A stretch of 7,825 bases of DNA from Planctomycetota bacterium. Its GTDB lineage: Bacteria > Planctomycetota > Phycisphaerae > UBA1845 > PWPN01. Within the stretch, counting starts at the first letter, position 1. Each line of letters begins with the position of its first letter. Position numbers and translations under genes: made by a program. This document shows positions 1-5,505 of the stretch, piece by piece. The notes beneath the pieces are model-generated. The model was not told the origin of the DNA, did not search any database, and saw only the letters and a list, made by a program, of their open reading frames with translations. The stretch lies in NCBI GenBank assembly GCA_020346805.1, contig CP070790.1:2562035-2569859 (forward strand), written 5' to 3'.

Positions 1-409
1 GCCCAAGTCAATGAAGTTTCGCAATATGATAAAAAAATATATCCCATTTATATAATTTTCATTAAATTTTAATGATTGATAAAATAGATAAAGATCTCAT
101 GACTGTTTTTTGTCACAATACCGTACAAAAATAATGTAGCTAGCTGTGTGCACAATTTTAAACTTATCATAAGGAATAAGGCTTATTATAGGACTTATCC
201 TTTTTTTGCATTTCAATTATATAAATGGCGTGTTTTAGTTAATTTAGATATGACCAACTATTACACTTATTCTTACCAATTTAACACATACCATAGGGGG
301 TAGTTGCCCTATTCATGTTGTTCAAATGTCACATGCAATGAAATAACAGACTTCCTAAAAATTTCTACTTGGCAATTCTTCCTGGTACAACTAATCATGT
401 GTTCCACCT
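1..409. other. AT-rich non-coding left edge
   Basis: No reading frame here has a credible start, ribosome binding site or recognisable protein. The stretch is clearly richer in A and T than the genes to its right. It contains stacked short inverted repeats (163-207) and one isolated 6-bp inverted repeat, ATAGGG at 293-298 with CCCTAT at 307-312. The first 70 bases could be the tail of a gene lying to the left, but too little is visible to say so. Confidence 0.6.
163..207 (+). terminator. possible intrinsic terminator with competing hairpin arms
   Basis: AAGGAATAAG (171-180) can pair with CTTATCCTT (194-202) with one bulged A, and a run of seven T follows at 201-207, as in a Rho-independent terminator read on the plus strand. 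The same arms can form two other hairpins: CTTAT-C-ATAAG (163-173) and AATAAG-G-CTTATT (175-187). The stems are AT-rich and weak, so this may be only a terminator for a gene to the left, or chance in AT-rich DNA. Confidence 0.35.
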
Positions 410-799
410 TTAGCCTAAGCCAAATTCCTTTGGAACTGAATATATAGGCATCATCACCACAATCAAGGAACCCACAATCACAACAAAAGCAGCAACTGAT
501 GTAATAGCTGCTATTGGAGCAAGCATTGTCCTTAAATAACGAAACACTATAGCAGATACACCTAATATCAAAGCCGGTATCGGCGTCCAAGGCAACCAAA
601 CATGATTCTCCAGCACATATTCAGTTATAGTCGGTACGGCAGCAGCATCCAATTCTTTCACCTGATCAGCCAACGCCGGCATAGCTAATTTACTAAGAAT
701 AACTGCAACCACAATTCCAACAACGGAGGTGGCAACCGAACGGACCGCTAACCATATCGGCCAGCTCTTACGTCCCGACAACATAAATAAACCAAGCAT
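410..799 (-). CDS. small three-helix membrane protein, function unknown
   Basis: I do not recognise a family for this 129-residue protein. Three hydrophobic stretches, roughly residues 15-37, 67-88 and 94-118, look like membrane helices. The loop between the first two (about 45-66) is polar and rich in acidic residues. The tail ends in a short polar segment, KEFGLG. The ATG at 799 is chosen because AGGTG lies 7 nt upstream of it on the minus strand. A TTG six codons further up is in frame but would place that AGGTG inside the gene. It is the last of three leftward genes, 55 nt after endonuclease III, so it is probably co-transcribed. It could be a small regulatory or channel-like membrane protein, but nothing in the sequence proves a role. 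Confidence 0.6.
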   Translation of the reverse strand: MLGLFMLSGRKSWPIWLAVRSVATSVVGIVVAVILSKLAMPALADQVKELDAAAVPTITEYVLENHVWLPWTPIPALILGVSAIVFRYLRTMLAPIAAITSVAAFVVIVGSLIVVMMPIYSVPKEFGLG

Positions 800-811
800 A
801 TTTTCACACCT

Positions 812-826
812 AATCAAGTGTTGATT
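812..826 (-). promoter_or_regulatory. short hairpin abutting a ribosome binding site
   Basis: AATCAA (812-817) and TTGATT (821-826) form a perfect 6-bp inverted repeat with a 3-nt loop. In the leftward transcript the hairpin sits directly 5' of the AGGTG that serves the membrane protein gene at 799. It could modulate translation of that gene. It is AT-rich and may be chance. Confidence 0.3.
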
Positions 827-854
827 GTTTTTCTAATTGCCCATGCTACTCATC

Positions 855-1628
855 TCAAAATTCAAAGGCAGAGGGACAAAGTTTAGCAAGCTTACATACC
901 TCGCATTTCGGCTTGCGCGCCTGGCACACCAAACGACCGTGCCATATCAAAGAATGCCCTGCAAAAGTCCACTGCTTTTGCGGAAATATCTGCATCAGAT
1001 CATGCTCGATTTTCTCTGCATCCTTACTATCCTTGCTGCTCCAGGTCAATCCGAGCCGATAGGCCAACCGTCCCACATGGGTATCGACTACCACCCCCAC
1101 ATTCTTGCCAAACCATGTACCGAGAACTACATTGGCGGTTTTGCGAGCAACACCGGGCAATTGGACTAACTCTTCAATAGTCTCAGGCACCCGGCCCCCG
1201 AACTTTTCTACAATTACCTTACACGCATTAATGATACTTTTGGTCTTTTGCCGAAAAAATCCGGTCGATTTAATCATCTTCTCGATATCTACAGGATTCG
1301 CGGCGGCCAAATCATTAGCTGTAGGATATCCGGCAAACAATACCGGTGTAACCTTATTAACCGTCGCATCAGTAGACTGGGCCGACAGAATAGTCGCTAT
1401 CAGCAATTGTAAGGCACTGGTTCTTTCCAACGCAGAATCAGCATTCGGATATAGTTTCTTCAAAACGGTCAATATTTTACCCGCTCGTTTCTTGCGCTCG
1501 GCCGGGGACTCCTTGGCAGATACAATCATATCGGTTGAAGATGATCGCTTCGACTTGGTTGCTTTTTTGCGAGCGCTTGATGTCTTTTTACTCTTGGCAC
1601 CCCTATTTTTCTTGTTGGCAGCAGCCAT
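855..1628 (-). CDS. nth: endonuclease III, DNA glycosylase/AP lyase
   Basis: This enzyme removes oxidised pyrimidines from DNA and nicks the resulting abasic site during base excision repair. The 257-residue protein carries the helix-hairpin-helix LPGVARKTA at 157-165, with the catalytic lysine as K163, and the catalytic aspartate in VDTH (D182). Four cysteines at 235, 242, 245 and 251 are spaced C-x6-C-x2-C-x5-C, the [4Fe-4S] signature of the family. The core is about the length of the 211-residue E. coli enzyme. The extra length is a Lys/Ser/Ala-rich tail over residues 1-45, with about 12 basic residues in the first 30, probably disordered and DNA-binding. The ATG at 1628 is preferred because GGTGGA lies upstream of it, whereas the longer frame would need a TTG at 1643. 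It sits between the MoaD-like gene (31 nt upstream) and a membrane protein gene. Confidence 0.96.
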   Translation of the reverse strand: MAAANKKNRGAKSKKTSSARKKATKSKRSSSTDMIVSAKESPAERKKRAGKILTVLKKLYPNADSALERTSALQLLIATILSAQSTDATVNKVTPVLFAGYPTANDLAAANPVDIEKMIKSTGFFRQKTKSIINACKVIVEKFGGRVPETIEELVQLPGVARKTANVVLGTWFGKNVGVVVDTHVGRLAYRLGLTWSSKDSKDAEKIEHDLMQIFPQKQWTFAGHSLIWHGRLVCQARKPKCEVCKLAKLCPSAFEF

Positions 1629-1659
1629 AATTATTCCACCCAAACAACAGGATATATAA

Positions 1660-1917
1660 TTATCCCATCTCTTGCAGATCCACTGTTACCTCATCACCTT
1701 CTTTGAGCACCACCTGCAAGTCAGCAGGTTTACCGTTAATCATTAATTCAACATTATCCATTTTTTCCGACAGCTTGGGATATTTTGCATACATCAAAGC
1801 GATCAATCCCCCTAACTTCGCTTGGGGAGTCAATCCGTACTCAAGGATTTCATGACCGACAAGATCTGTAACAGATTCGGACAGTTTAACCACTACATGA
1901 ATCATATCATTCATCAT
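1660..1917 (-). CDS. MoaD/ThiS-like beta-grasp protein
   Basis: This small protein (85 residues from this start) resembles the ubiquitin-like sulfur carriers MoaD and ThiS. The C-terminal half is the clearest match: ELMINGKPADLQVVLKEGDEV (57-77) has the family's NGKxxxxxxxLKxGDEV pattern. MoaD and ThiS normally end in Gly-Gly, needed for adenylation and sulfur loading. Here the end is Glu-Met-Gly, so only the last glycine is kept. Several starts are possible. The ATG at 1926 lies directly against its G-rich Shine-Dalgarno sequence, while ATGs at 1917 and 1914 are better spaced from GGGGG or GGGA. I chose 1917. It is the first gene of the leftward run. No molybdopterin or thiamine gene is visible nearby, so the target pathway is unknown. 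Confidence 0.72.
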   Translation of the reverse strand: MMNDMIHVVVKLSESVTDLVGHEILEYGLTPQAKLGGLIALMYAKYPKLSEKMDNVELMINGKPADLQVVLKEGDEVTVDLQEMG

Positions 1918-1926
1918 TGTTCCCAT

Positions 1927-2007
1927 CCCCCATTTGTGAGCTATAATAAACGCGGTAATTTATGTTATGATATCAACAACCAGCCCTTAAATACATGGAC
2001 CTCGAAG
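1927..2007. promoter_or_regulatory. divergent intergenic promoter region
   Basis: This gap separates the leftward nth run from the rightward MetH-activation-like gene, so it should hold promoters in both directions. TATAAT at 1942-1947 is a perfect -10 hexamer on the plus strand, and the overlapping minus-strand hexamer TATTAT (1943-1948) could serve the other direction. Neither has a convincing -35 at 16-18 bp. TTGATA on the minus strand (1971-1976) is 22 bp away. Confidence 0.35.
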
Positions 2008-2691
2008 ATGAATAATACTGTCATTTTAACAGATGTATCATTCGAGATCGATTCGGATCAGCTTATTAAGAAGCTGCATATCCCCAACCAAGAGGGACAT
2101 ATCGAAAAATTCAAAGAGCTCGTTAACTGCGCCCGACCAGTCGCCAGACCCAAGGCTATGTACAAGATCTGCTATATCGAATCCAGGGGAGATAATACCG
2201 TCACCATCGATGGGATTAGACTGACCAGCCGTATCCTGCGTGTAAACCTTGATGAGATCCATCGCGTATTTCCCTTCGTCGCCACCTGTGGAAGGGAGTT
2301 GGCGGAATGGTCGAAATCCTTTGACGACATACTCGAACAGTTCTGGGCCGATGCCATCATGAAAGAAGCGGTTCACATTGCCTTCGATATATGCAAGGAA
2401 CACATTGAAACCCACCTCCAAACGGGCCAAACGTCATTTATGGAACCGGGATCGCTCGAGGACTGGCCTACCGGGGAACAGAAAGCGTTATTCAAACTCC
2501 TCGGCAATCCACTGGAGGCCATCGGAGTGGAATTGACCGATAGCTGCCTGATGGTGCCGATCAAGAGCTTGTCCGGCATTCGCTTTCCTACCGAGGTCAA
2601 TTTCGAAAACTGCCAACTCTGCCCCCGAGAAAACTGCTCCGGCCGACGGGCGGCATACGATCCAATATTGCTGAAAAGCAAGTATAAATGA
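2008..2691 (+). CDS. MetH-activation-domain-like protein, corrinoid/C1 metabolism
   Basis: The 227-residue protein resembles the free-standing 'vitamin B12-dependent methionine synthase activation domain' proteins of anaerobes. In MetH that domain binds S-adenosylmethionine for reductive reactivation of cobalamin; what the stand-alone versions do is less certain. Signatures are MEPGSLEDWP (145-154), LTDSCLMVPIKSLSGIRFP (176-194) and the C-terminal cluster CQLCPRENC (202-210), with cysteines at 202, 205 and 210 followed by SGRRAAYD. The three cysteines suggest a metal or corrinoid site. The frame stays open upstream into the divergent gene, but the first ATG is at 2008, preceded only by a weak GGA 8 nt away. 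No membrane segment is visible. The folD homologue follows 141 nt downstream, consistent with a tetrahydrofolate/corrinoid methyl-transfer role, although no methyltransferase gene is in view. Confidence 0.82.
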   Translation: MNNTVILTDVSFEIDSDQLIKKLHIPNQEGHIEKFKELVNCARPVARPKAMYKICYIESRGDNTVTIDGIRLTSRILRVNLDEIHRVFPFVATCGRELAEWSKSFDDILEQFWADAIMKEAVHIAFDICKEHIETHLQTGQTSFMEPGSLEDWPTGEQKALFKLLGNPLEAIGVELTDSCLMVPIKSLSGIRFPTEVNFENCQLCPRENCSGRRAAYDPILLKSKYK

Positions 2692-2783
2692 TAGACAAAA
2701 TATAGGCTTTATACATTCGGTATAGACTTCTAGCCCGGTATATTAGCAGCATAATTGCCCTCGGCGCGGGCAAAGATTCCATC

Positions 2784-2789
2784 TATAAT
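2784..2789 (+). promoter_or_regulatory. candidate -10 element before folD
   Basis: A perfect TATAAT lies 43 nt before the folD start, in the gap after the MetH-activation-like gene. No good -35 is seen at the usual distance. The same gap holds the heptamer CGGTATA twice (2718-2724 and 2736-2742, 18 bp apart) and a small hairpin, TATAC/GTATA, at 2710-2724. Confidence 0.25.
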
Positions 2790-2832
2790 CATCCTGTTGA
2801 TTATGGACTAATCCGTAACGAGCGAGGTGTAT

Positions 2833-3726
2833 ATGGCGGTTAATATTATAGACGGCAAGCAGTTGGCGGAGAAGATAAAGGCCGACGTCCGCAAACAGGT
2901 GGATGAATTGGCCGCCGATGGGGTAAAGCTCAAGCTGGCGGCGGTGATGGTCGGCGAGCCGCCGGCCAGCATGGTCTATGCCCGGTCGCAAGCGAAACAT
3001 TGTGAAAATATGGGCATCAGCTATGAGTTGGTACAGCTACCGGCCGACAGCAACCAAATCCAAATCGCCCAACGCATCGAACAATTGAACACCGATCCCG
3101 ACATAACCGGTATCATGCTGCACCTGCCCTTGCCGGAGGGTATCGACACCCCCGCCGTACAATACTGCATCAATCCCTTCAAGGACGTCGAAGGGGTCAA
3201 TCCCGTCAACATCGGTATGGTCTTTTACGGTGAACCCATCATCGCCCCCTGCACCGCATTGGCCGCCGTAGAAACGATTCGCTCGACCGGTATGGAGCTT
3301 CGAGGTACTGAAGCCGTTGTCGTCGGACAGAGTCCGGTTGTAGGTCTGCCTATCAGCGTATTCTTGATACAAAACTTCGCCACCGTAACCGCCTGTCACA
3401 TAGCTACGGTCGATTTGCAGGCACACACTCGCAAGGCCGACCTGCTCATAGTGGCCGTCGGCAAAGCGGGATTGATTACCGCCGATCACGTCAAACCGGG
3501 AGCGGTGATTATTGACGTCGGAATCAATCGTATCAAAACCACAGACGCAGACGGCAACACCGTTTCAAAAACAGTCGGTGATGTCGATTTCGACGCGGTA
3601 AGCAAAGTAGCAAGCGCCATAACTCCGGTACCCGGCGGCGTGGGCCCGGTTACGGTGGCTATTCTGTTGCGCAATACTGTCGAAGCGGCACGCAAACAAT
3701 TGACTGCCACCAAAAAGGGCAAATGA
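2833..3726 (+). CDS. folD: FolD homologue with altered catalytic residues
   Basis: FolD normally oxidises 5,10-methylene-tetrahydrofolate to methenyl-THF with NADP and hydrolyses that to 10-formyl-THF, in the cytosol. The 297-residue protein is of family length, with IIDGKQLA at 5-12, PAS-MVY at 44-49, the nucleotide-binding GQSPVVGLP at 165-173, DVGINR at 228-233 and TPVPGGVGPVTVA at 264-276. Aligned gap-free to E. coli FolD, Y50 is kept (Y49), but the catalytic lysine K54 is Gln53 (YARSQ), Q98 is His97 (LHLPLP) and D121 is Glu120 (KDVEG). In the human enzyme the equivalent lysine and glutamine are needed for cyclohydrolase activity, so this protein may be dehydrogenase-only or use another mechanism. 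The ATG at 2833 is preferred over a GTG at 2827 because GAGG at 2824-2827 is correctly spaced for it. It lies downstream of the MetH-activation-like gene and just before the ExbD-like gene. Confidence 0.95.
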   Translation: MAVNIIDGKQLAEKIKADVRKQVDELAADGVKLKLAAVMVGEPPASMVYARSQAKHCENMGISYELVQLPADSNQIQIAQRIEQLNTDPDITGIMLHLPLPEGIDTPAVQYCINPFKDVEGVNPVNIGMVFYGEPIIAPCTALAAVETIRSTGMELRGTEAVVVGQSPVVGLPISVFLIQNFATVTACHIATVDLQAHTRKADLLIVAVGKAGLITADHVKPGAVIIDVGINRIKTTDADGNTVSKTVGDVDFDAVSKVASAITPVPGGVGPVTVAILLRNTVEAARKQLTATKKGK

Positions 3727-3752
3727 GACAAAGGCCCATTTGGAGACAGCTA

Positions 3753-4439
3753 ATGCTCTCGGCCATAAAAACAAGATCAACCTTTTCTGCCGGAACAGCG
3801 GTTCGGGTTTTCAATTGCATCGCAATATCGTTGAGCGCGATTACAGCCGATCTCGCATGGGCGGATAGTTCGACAACACAACCGGTAAATCAATCGGCAA
3901 CTTCCCCGGCCCAGGCATTCGGAACAGATCCCAATCCAATACAACTTCGACTTGACGCTATCGGCAGGGTCTGGTTATCCGGCAAATCAACTACTTTGGT
4001 ATCGGCTACCCAAATAGTTCGGCGGGTATATCAAGAAGACCAAAATACACCAATTCGCATCATCATTGCCCCCCAATGCCCCCCCACCGTTGTGGAGACG
4101 TTTATGAGGCTCCTGAAAAGTCTCCATGTGCCGGATGGTACCGTCCACGTGACTCGGCCAAGGGAATCGACCACCCCATCTAACACCCCTCGAGCCCTGA
4201 ATGCGTGGCTGCGCCGCCGATTTCCTTCCACTAAACCGTCCAAAGAAACACCGGTGATTCAAGCAAATTCCGCCAAACAATTGGCCGAAGACCTGCATAC
4301 CCGCGGTCTGGCACTCCGCAATCGAACCGAGGGCATCATTCAATATGCTTCCTATTTGGCATATGACTTACAAAGTCTATTTTCCCCTCCCCACAACTCA
4401 GAAACGGCAACTTCTCGCCCCTCAAAAGCCGAACCTTGA
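3753..4439 (+). CDS. secreted ExbD/TolR-like protein
   Basis: The 228-residue protein begins with a signal peptide: basic residues at 6-18, a hydrophobic stretch at about 19-36, and a likely cleavage after AWA at 35-37. Residues 62-135 resemble the periplasmic domain of ExbD/TolR: a strand-turn with GRVWLSGK (71-78), a helix with ATQIVRRVYQED, the strand IRIIIAP (101-107) and a helix TVVETFMRLLKSLHV ahead of a last strand. ExbD and TolR use proton flow through ExbB/TolQ partners; here no partner gene is visible and the hydrophobic segment looks cleavable rather than an anchor. The tail (about 136-228) is Pro/Ser/Arg-rich and unassigned. The ATG at 3753 has GGAG 7 nt upstream. Another ATG at 3723 overlaps the folD stop by 4 nt and would add ten residues. 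Close spacing to folD suggests co-transcription. The family call is from fold pattern only. Confidence 0.6.
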   Translation: MLSAIKTRSTFSAGTAVRVFNCIAISLSAITADLAWADSSTTQPVNQSATSPAQAFGTDPNPIQLRLDAIGRVWLSGKSTTLVSATQIVRRVYQEDQNTPIRIIIAPQCPPTVVETFMRLLKSLHVPDGTVHVTRPRESTTPSNTPRALNAWLRRRFPSTKPSKETPVIQANSAKQLAEDLHTRGLALRNRTEGIIQYASYLAYDLQSLFSPPHNSETATSRPSKAEP

Positions 4440-4735
4440 ATAAAAAAATACCAACTAATGTGAGATTCTTCGACGAACAGAGCTGCCCGGCCAAGATTGT
4501 ATCACGACAGGAAGGGGAAATCGCAGACCGCCGACTGATGCGACCGATAATCAAATGATCCTCAGTCTGATGGGAATAGAACTGAGCACGAAATCCCCAA
4601 AAGGCCGATAATTTTACAAGAATTGCAAAAAAGTACCCGATAAAACGTTGCGTTTGTCCGATAGCTATAGTAGAAGCCATATATACTCAGGATGGGTTTA
4701 AACATACGTCAACTCAAGTAGAAATATAAAAAGCC
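4440..4735 (+). other. intergenic stretch without a gene
   Basis: No gene is supportable here. The only structure noticed is a perfect 6-bp inverted repeat, CTCAGT (4561-4566) with ACTGAG (4581-4586), with a 14-nt loop. TATAGT at 4666-4671 could be a -10 for the downstream gene, but no -35 is properly spaced, since TTGCGT ends only 12 bp upstream. Confidence 0.5.
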
Positions 4736-5275
4736 ATGGATCGGCACAGACGGATTGCTCGAACATTATGCTGCTTAGTTGCTTCGATGACCTTCGGAGC
4801 AGTCGTATTAGATTGGGTTCAGCCGACCTACCATGCCCAACAAAAGCAAAGCCGTCAACTTGTGGCCCTGCTCAAAAAGGCCATTGATCAACCCACGGCG
4901 TCCAGCACGGTCCAAAATCGATGGCAGTCAATTCAAATCCTCCCGCAAAGCCCCGATCTGGGTATTAAAACCAATAATTCCCATTTTCTTATTGACCGCA
5001 AGGGCAAAATATCGGCTACCGAGAATTGGCGTGTGCAACAGAATACCGGCAGTGTGGGAGTACTCCGTATCGGCCTGCTGGCCTCAGTAAACACAAATGC
5101 CATGACGGAATCACAATGGTTAACGGCTCACAAGCTACTCAACGGCCTACAGCAGCTCTGCGAGATTCCGAGCCATCGCATATTCTGGGAAGATACACTG
5201 GCATTGCCCCCCTCGGAAGCCGGTTTTTCCCTTACCCAGCGTCCTAATCCGCAAATCAGCCCCCTGGCCAAATAA
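4736..5275 (+). CDS. membrane-anchored, degenerate PGRP/amidase_2-like protein
   Basis: The 179-residue protein has a basic N-terminus and one hydrophobic segment (about 8-28), which could be a signal peptide or a membrane anchor. Residues 63-155 follow the order of the N-acetylmuramoyl-L-alanine amidase/peptidoglycan-recognition fold: WQSIQI at the first strand, HFLIDRKGKI (83-92), W98, RIGLLA (111-116), TESQWLTAHKLLNGLQQL (124-141) and IPSHRIFWED (144-153). In active relatives the first strand ends in IHHS and the last motif reads GHRD followed by a Cys. Here those positions are LPQS (69-72) and FWED, and no zinc-ligand histidine or Cys remains, so it is probably non-catalytic and may bind peptidoglycan or act as a scaffold. 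No clear ribosome binding site precedes the ATG. It lies 296 nt after the ExbD-like gene. The family assignment is pattern-based and could be wrong. Confidence 0.6.
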   Translation: MDRHRRIARTLCCLVASMTFGAVVLDWVQPTYHAQQKQSRQLVALLKKAIDQPTASSTVQNRWQSIQILPQSPDLGIKTNNSHFLIDRKGKISATENWRVQQNTGSVGVLRIGLLASVNTNAMTESQWLTAHKLLNGLQQLCEIPSHRIFWEDTLALPPSEAGFSLTQRPNPQISPLAK

Positions 5276-5377
5276 TCCGTCTATTATTTGCATTTCACCC
5301 CCATCAGAACCATATTTGACCCAGCAGCGAACATTAATTATCGGAAATAGTCTAATATACAAACCGTTTATCAATGG

Positions 5378-5407
5378 TTGACGGTATACTTTGGCGACAA
5401 TTACAAT
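5378..5407 (+). promoter_or_regulatory. sigma70-like promoter of the kinase gene
   Basis: TTGACG (5378-5383) and TACAAT (5402-5407) are separated by 18 bp, each matching five of six consensus bases. Transcription would begin near 5414, leaving a leader of about 90 nt before the GTG at 5503. The position argues against the longer kinase reading frame that opens at 5374. Confidence 0.55.
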
Positions 5408-5460
5408 ATGCTGTGTTAGCGGTTGTTTACGTCAGACCAGCAATCATGTTAATCCGGGCA

Positions 5461-5476
5461 CGACGGATATCCGTCG
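5461..5476. promoter_or_regulatory. perfect 16-bp palindrome in kinase leader
   Basis: CGACGGATATCCGTCG reads the same on both strands. GGG at 5457-5459 and CCC at 5477-5479 could extend it, with two bulged bases. It lies between the promoter and the ribosome binding site. It could be a repressor operator for a dimeric protein, or an RNA hairpin (6-bp stem, AUAU loop) 14 nt ahead of GGGAG. Confidence 0.5.
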
Positions 5477-5490
5477 CCCTGTCAAGGTTT

Positions 5491-5505
5491 GGGAGATGTT
5501 CTGTG
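5491..5505 (+). promoter_or_regulatory. ribosome binding site deciding a GTG start
   Basis: GGGAG at 5491-5495 is 7 nt before a GTG at 5503. This is the best-spaced Shine-Dalgarno sequence in the region, and the protein starting there begins directly with the kinase domain. Confidence 0.65.

Noticed and set aside
1..70. C-terminal tail of a gene entering from the left
   Set aside because: Frames stay open for only about 17-23 codons in AT-rich sequence, with no recognisable residues.
309..599. 96-residue minus-strand frame, Cys/Ser-rich
   Set aside because: It overlaps the membrane protein gene in another frame, has unusual Cys-rich composition and no ribosome binding site, so it looks like a shadow.
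1105..1659. 184-residue plus-strand frame
   Set aside because: It lies opposite endonuclease III, whose motifs are unmistakable, so it is an antisense shadow.
1822..2007. N-terminal extension of the MetH-activation-like gene
   Set aside because: It would overlap the divergent MoaD-like gene, and the extra residues have no family similarity. The ATG at 2008 begins the plausible protein.
4336..4680. 114-residue minus-strand frame over the 4440-4735 gap
   Set aside because: It overlaps the 3' end of the ExbD-like gene, shows no recognisable motif and has no clear ribosome binding site.
5374..5502. 43-residue N-terminal extension of the kinase
   Set aside because: It precedes the kinase domain, contains a good promoter and a palindrome, and the GTG at 5503 has a far better ribosome binding site.
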